DNA from: Prevotella sp.
Lineage (GTDB): Bacteria; Bacteroidota; Bacteroidia; Bacteroidales; Bacteroidaceae
Length of the DNA stretch: 64,000 bases
Direction of reading: 5' to 3'
NCBI GenBank assembly: GCA_017478025.1
Contig: JAFVGZ010000017.1
Span: 44,329-108,328, forward strand
Position numbers and translations under genes: made by a program. The notes under the pieces are model-generated. The model did no database searches, was not told the origin of the DNA, and worked only from the letters and a program-made list of their open reading frames with translations. Positions 60,786 through 64,000 of this stretch are shown here, piece after piece; positions within the stretch are counted from its first letter, which is position 1, and each line of letters starts with the position of its first letter.

Positions 60786-61504
60786 TTATGAACAACAAAA
60801 ACAATCAACAAAAATCCGACTTGGTTTTCCAAGAGCAAATCATTCAGCTATTGGAAAAGTTCTTCGATACTTCGTTTAAGAAAGATATCGATGGACTAAT
60901 GCATGGAGTGAAACACCCCACACAACTGATGAACAATCGAATGAAGCAGCTCATTAGTCCTAACAAACAATGCTTGCCCGTAGGCATCGACATCCCTGTG
61001 TTCATTCAGTCAAAGACGGAACCAAAGGCGACCGTGGTATTGTTGGGGCAAGACCCTTTGCGGAAGTACAAGGATATAGATGAAACCAAGGTCCCCGATT
61101 ACGCCTTTATAGGCACACCTTATAGTATACACCATACGGCTGGACTGCCGAGTGCTACGAGGGTCTATCCTAAATTAATAGACTGTCTTTTGGCTGATGG
61201 TTATAATGTATATCTGACTGATGTGAAGAAATACTATCCTTCTTCTAAGAAGATAACACAAGAAGATATGGATTTGCTGGTTGAGGAGTTGAATTGTCTT
61301 GAAGGTAAGCGTATTCTCATTCTGTCTGGCCATCGGGCACAAGAATTCTACAAAAAAAATGAAAACCTGCTGAGTGGTGTCCGTGATATCCCACTGCCTC
61401 ATCTATCAGGCTTCGGGCCTTCCAGCAAATGGAAAAAGCTGGCTGGATCCGCCAAGCATGACGCAAAAATAGAATATGTAATGGAACAGATAAACAAAAT
61501 ATGA
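60782..61504 (+). CDS. Uracil-DNA-glycosylase-superfamily-like protein
   Basis: A 240-residue soluble protein. TVVLLGQDPLRKYKD resembles motif 1 of the uracil-DNA glycosylase fold (G-Q-D-P-Y/L), and DIPLPHLSGFGPSSKWKK resembles the second motif (H-x-S). The gap between them contains LILSGHRAQEFYKKN, the usual strand. The exact activity is unknown and the specific Asp/His substitution pattern differs from canonical UDG. ATGA overlap with the preceding gene suggests cotranslation. Start at 60788 is also possible. Confidence 0.65.
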   Translation: MIMNNKNNQQKSDLVFQEQIIQLLEKFFDTSFKKDIDGLMHGVKHPTQLMNNRMKQLISPNKQCLPVGIDIPVFIQSKTEPKATVVLLGQDPLRKYKDIDETKVPDYAFIGTPYSIHHTAGLPSATRVYPKLIDCLLADGYNVYLTDVKKYYPSSKKITQEDMDLLVEELNCLEGKRILILSGHRAQEFYKKNENLLSGVRDIPLPHLSGFGPSSKWKKLAGSAKHDAKIEYVMEQINKI

Positions 61505-61538
61505 AATGAAAACGAATGAATTATAAATCAAGACAATT

Positions 61539-62333
61539 ATGAAGACGAAGAAATTTCTCATGCTGCTGGCAGCGGTGCTGCTGAGCTGCGCAAGTACAAT
61601 GGCACAAAATTCCCCTCTGAAGGGCGACGTAAACGGTGACGGCAAGGTGGACGTTGCCGATATCGTTGTTATTCTTGAAATCATGAAGAATGGTACTAAG
61701 GAATTACAGTCAATAAAGTGGGCCTCTACTACCGCAGTAAATGGTACAACAGGAACTACACCGTCATTAGGAGACATTACTCTAACGTATAATGATGGTA
61801 CTACGGGAACAGTTGCTTATAATGCTTCGGGAGTTACATTATTTACTGATGCCGCTGGAAATACTCCATTTAGCAATGCTAACCCAGGAACATTTAATGT
61901 TTGGGCAAAATATTGTGGAATGATGACTGCTAATAGTAAACAAGTTACATTAAGCACACCAGTACCAGCAACTATTACATCTTATTATTATTATGCCGGT
62001 TGGACTCAACCTACAGCATCTAATGTAGATACTATTATAGATGAAACATATCCTACATCAAGTAGTGATTCGACACAACATGCCGCTGGTAAAAAAACAA
62101 CATCTAAATCATTATTTAGTTTAGCATCTGTTAACTTATATAACTCTGTGGCTAAAACAAATTACTATGTATTAGTACCAATAGGACATGCAATTTACGA
62201 CACTGTATTTAACCTACAAATGGGTACGGCTTCATTTACTTCACAAGGTACAATAACTGTTGGTAATCAAACTCACACAATTTATAAGTCAGTAGATACG
62301 ACAAGAAATATTGGATCAATTGAAATAAAATAA
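61539..62333 (+). CDS. Dockerin-bearing secreted N-terminus fused to an AT-rich phage-like protein
   Basis: Residues 1-22 are a signal peptide (FLMLLAAVLLSCASTMAQ) and residues 28-50 a single dockerin-type repeat (GDVNGDGKVDVADIVVILEI). After about residue 51 the DNA becomes strongly AT-rich and the codon choice changes. The protein then continues as a Thr/Ser/Asn-rich sequence with SYYYYAGWTQPTASN, KTNYYVLVPIGHAIYDTVFN and NQTHTIYKSVD, which looks like a phage structural or surface protein. The frame is continuous across the join. The AT-rich block includes the next gene and ends near 62620. Confidence 0.6.
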   Translation: MKTKKFLMLLAAVLLSCASTMAQNSPLKGDVNGDGKVDVADIVVILEIMKNGTKELQSIKWASTTAVNGTTGTTPSLGDITLTYNDGTTGTVAYNASGVTLFTDAAGNTPFSNANPGTFNVWAKYCGMMTANSKQVTLSTPVPATITSYYYYAGWTQPTASNVDTIIDETYPTSSSDSTQHAAGKKTTSKSLFSLASVNLYNSVAKTNYYVLVPIGHAIYDTVFNLQMGTASFTSQGTITVGNQTHTIYKSVDTTRNIGSIEIK

Positions 62334-62625
62334 AATAAATATTTTATGGCAAGTTTTAAACAAGACGAAATACAATTTACATCAGTATTAAAAGGTAAAG
62401 GATTACCTGGTAAATATGGAAATGCTGTAGATCAAAGATGGACTGCTGGCGATATTAGTACTTCTTTAAATACACAAAAAAATATAAATGCAGTTCAAAT
62501 TGACTGGAATGGTGCAGAAATCACTTCTACAGCATTTCCTTCAATGGACAGAACAATCAATACAACTGGTGATTTATTATCTTGGACTAAAGAAGGTATT
62601 GAAGAAGCAGCTGTTTCAGGAAGAA
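61685..62625. mobile_element. AT-rich foreign (phage-like) segment inside the dockerin locus
   Basis: Base composition drops sharply between about 61690 and 62620, and codons become TTA, AAA and AAT-rich, unlike host genes on both sides. Both edges carry GAAGAA (61685-61690 and 62620-62625). Removing the DNA between them would join the dockerin frame to downstream sequence reading KFVDQLTEFTEVGEEK before a stop. The segment holds one partial and one complete phage-like frame. It may be an insertion or an assembly chimera. Confidence 0.55.
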
Positions 62626-62663
62626 CTTCAGAAGTCGTTCGCCGAAGTTTGTGGATCAACTGA
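62346..62663 (+). CDS. Phage-like small protein (possibly crAss-like virion protein)
   Basis: A 105-residue frame starting MASFKQDEIQFTSVLKGKGL, then PGKYGNAVDQRWTAGDIS and INAVQIDWNGAEITSTAF, ending in TINTTGDLLSWTKEGIEEAA. This Asn/Thr-rich, AT-rich style resembles small structural proteins of Bacteroidetes phages; a crAss-like origin is a guess. The last 14 residues are encoded by GC-richer host-like DNA, so the natural C-terminus is probably lost. It starts 12 bp after the previous gene, the tight spacing usual in phages. Confidence 0.5.
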   Translation: MASFKQDEIQFTSVLKGKGLPGKYGNAVDQRWTAGDISTSLNTQKNINAVQIDWNGAEITSTAFPSMDRTINTTGDLLSWTKEGIEEAAVSGRTSEVVRRSLWIN

Positions 62664-62710
62664 CTGAATTCACAGAAGTTGGCGAAGAAAAATAGAAAGG
62701 TAAAGAAAAC

Positions 62711-64000
62711 ATGATGAAACGAAGAATAATGCAAACGATAGTTGCGCTGTTGGCGATAGTCAGTAGCGCAACGGCTCAGACGCTCAGCATCGCTTCGGTT
62801 GAAGTGAAGGCGGGCGAGCCGGCAGAACTGGTGGTCAATGCCAGCGGCATAAGTGGCGTGACGGCCTTGCAGTTCAACCTCACTCTGCCTCAAGGCATCA
62901 CACTCAACGAGAGCGCCATCACAAAGGGCTCAGCGGCCAGCGGTCACACGCTGTCTGTGCAGACCATGAATAATGGCGACCGCCTCATCGTGCTCTATCA
63001 CATGGATTTGGGGCTGTTCACGAACGGCACGCTGCTGCGTCTGCCCATCACCATAGGACAGCAGACGGGTACTTTCATTGGAAGCCTCAACAACATTCGC
63101 ACGGCAACGACGGATGCGGTAAGCCAGAAGTGCGCCAATGCTACTTTTAACATTACGGTAGCTGCAGAAGAGCAGCCTGTCACGATCACCGCTGAAAACA
63201 AGTCGATGGTCTATGGTGATAATGTGCCTACGTTGACATTCACAACTACGGGAGCCATGCTGAATGGCACTCCAAAGCTATCAACGACTGCCACAAAGAC
63301 TTCGGCTGTGGGAACCTATCCCATCAACGTGGGCGTGGGCAGCGTGACGAACACCAAGACAACCTACGTTGCCGGTACGCTGACCATCACGAAGGCTCCG
63401 CTGACCGTTAACGCCAAGAGCTATACCATAAAGCAAGGCGATGCCCTGCCAACGTTTGAGGCTGAGTATAGCGGTTTCAAGAACAATGAGACTGCCAGCG
63501 TGCTGAGCAATCAGCCGGCTGTCAGGACTACGGCAACATCAGCAAGTGCTCCCGGAACATACGACATCATTGTCAGCGGTGCTGCTGCAAACAATTATGA
63601 TATCTCGTATGTAAAGGGAACGCTGACGATTACTAAGGCTGACGAAGTTGTAGTAACGGCTAAGAGCTACAGCCGTCAGTACGGTGAGGCAAATCCGAAC
63701 TTTGAATACACCACAGCCGGGGCAACACTGAGCGGCACACCTGCAATCTCATGTGCTGCAACTGTTGCATCTCCTGTAGGTGAATATGACATTGTAGCAA
63801 GTAAGGGTAGCGTTACAAACTACAACGTGACCTACGTGAACGGTAAACTGACCATCACTAAGGCTCCGCTGACCGTTACCGCTAAGAGCTATACCATAAA
63901 GCAAGGCGATGCCCTGCCAACGTTTGAGGCAGAGTATAGTGGCTTCAAGAATAATGAGACGAAGGCAGTATTGACTACTCAGCCGACTATCAAGACTACG
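62711..64000 (+). CDS. Cohesin- and MBG-domain surface protein (runs off the window)
   Basis: The first 430 residues are visible. A signal peptide (MMKRRIMQTIVALLAIVSSATAQ) precedes a cohesin-like domain at about 24-155 (SVEVKAGEPAELVVNASGIS, LQFNLTLPQGITL). From about 160 there are MBG-type repeats of about 78 residues, each with Y-S/G-D and LTITKAPLTV-type strands (AKSYTIKQGDALPTFEAEYS occurs twice). The cohesin could bind dockerin proteins such as the one upstream, and the MBG repeats would extend it from the surface. The repeats at 63401 and 63869 are nearly identical, 468 bp apart. Confidence 0.85.
   Translation, partial: MMKRRIMQTIVALLAIVSSATAQTLSIASVEVKAGEPAELVVNASGISGVTALQFNLTLPQGITLNESAITKGSAASGHTLSVQTMNNGDRLIVLYHMDLGLFTNGTLLRLPITIGQQTGTFIGSLNNIRTATTDAVSQKCANATFNITVAAEEQPVTITAENKSMVYGDNVPTLTFTTTGAMLNGTPKLSTTATKTSAVGTYPINVGVGSVTNTKTTYVAGTLTITKAPLTVNAKSYTIKQGDALPTFEAEYSGFKNNETASVLSNQPAVRTTATSASAPGTYDIIVSGAAANNYDISYVKGTLTITKADEVVVTAKSYSRQYGEANPNFEYTTAGATLSGTPAISCAATVASPVGEYDIVASKGSVTNYNVTYVNGKLTITKAPLTVTAKSYTIKQGDALPTFEAEYSGFKNNETKAVLTTQPTIKTT

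Overview
The window looks like a chromosomal segment of a Bacteroidales bacterium, most likely Prevotella or a close relative. Promoters follow the Bacteroidetes pattern (TTTG near -33, TAnnTTTG near -7), Shine-Dalgarno sequences are largely absent, and many secreted proteins end in a short LDGKRV / GxYIxNGKK-type tail. BspA-like, dockerin, cohesin, MBG and YjbH-type surface proteins are present, along with an argH, cysS, nadA and SUF housekeeping set. The assignment is inferred from gene content only.

Layout. 1-1000: two small secreted proteins on the minus strand. 1.7-4.2 kb: a LacI regulator and an MFS sugar transporter. 4.4-8.6 kb: two minus-strand genes that share the pieces of one GH2 glycosidase and one unrelated secreted protein in permuted order. 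8.8-17.2 kb: an SRPBCC protein, argH, a lipoprotein, a barrel-like protein, tRNA-Leu, a thioredoxin-fold lipoprotein, HU, a rhomboid protease, an FMN-binding protein and an EEP-family phosphohydrolase. 17.3-28.7 kb: tRNA-Arg and a run of envelope proteins (lipoprotein plus DUF5723-like pair, a 1132-residue BspA-like protein, a small acidic peptide, a lipoprotein, a YjbH pair, a VanZ-like protein). 28.9-35.2 kb (minus): GH35 beta-galactosidase, a secreted protein, an M13 peptidase, a TrmH-type methyltransferase. 35.5-42.5 kb (minus): a histidine kinase followed by sufB, sufC, sufD and sufS. 43-47.4 kb: a HepT/MntA toxin-antitoxin pair lying between two copies of the 3' end of an AMP-ligase/ACP/acyltransferase fusion gene, then an M15 peptidase. 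47.8-59.8 kb (minus): C1 peptidase, SNF2 helicase, sufE, U32 peptidase, sodium/solute symporter, cysS, a broken ParE-type toxin with its antitoxin, and nadA. 59.9-64 kb: gene remnants, a UDG-like protein, an AT-rich phage-like segment fused in frame to a dockerin protein, and the start of a cohesin/MBG surface protein.

The most unusual content is the repeat architecture. Several intergenic regions, mostly just downstream of genes, hold short arrays whose units differ in sequence but share a spacing of 22 bp (21, 44, 32 or 10 bp in variants). Two of them are copies of one 158-bp element with near-palindromic ends, placed in opposite orientation 19 kb apart. Related minisatellites and low-complexity repeats occur in frame inside coding genes (VanZ, TrmH, AMP ligase, C1 peptidase); where a clear period can be measured there it is 21 bp, which preserves the reading frame. 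Rearranged genes (the GH2 pair, the duplicated AMP-ligase 3' end, the dockerin/phage fusion) add to the picture of a plastic genome. Misassembly cannot be excluded for those joins from the sequence alone.
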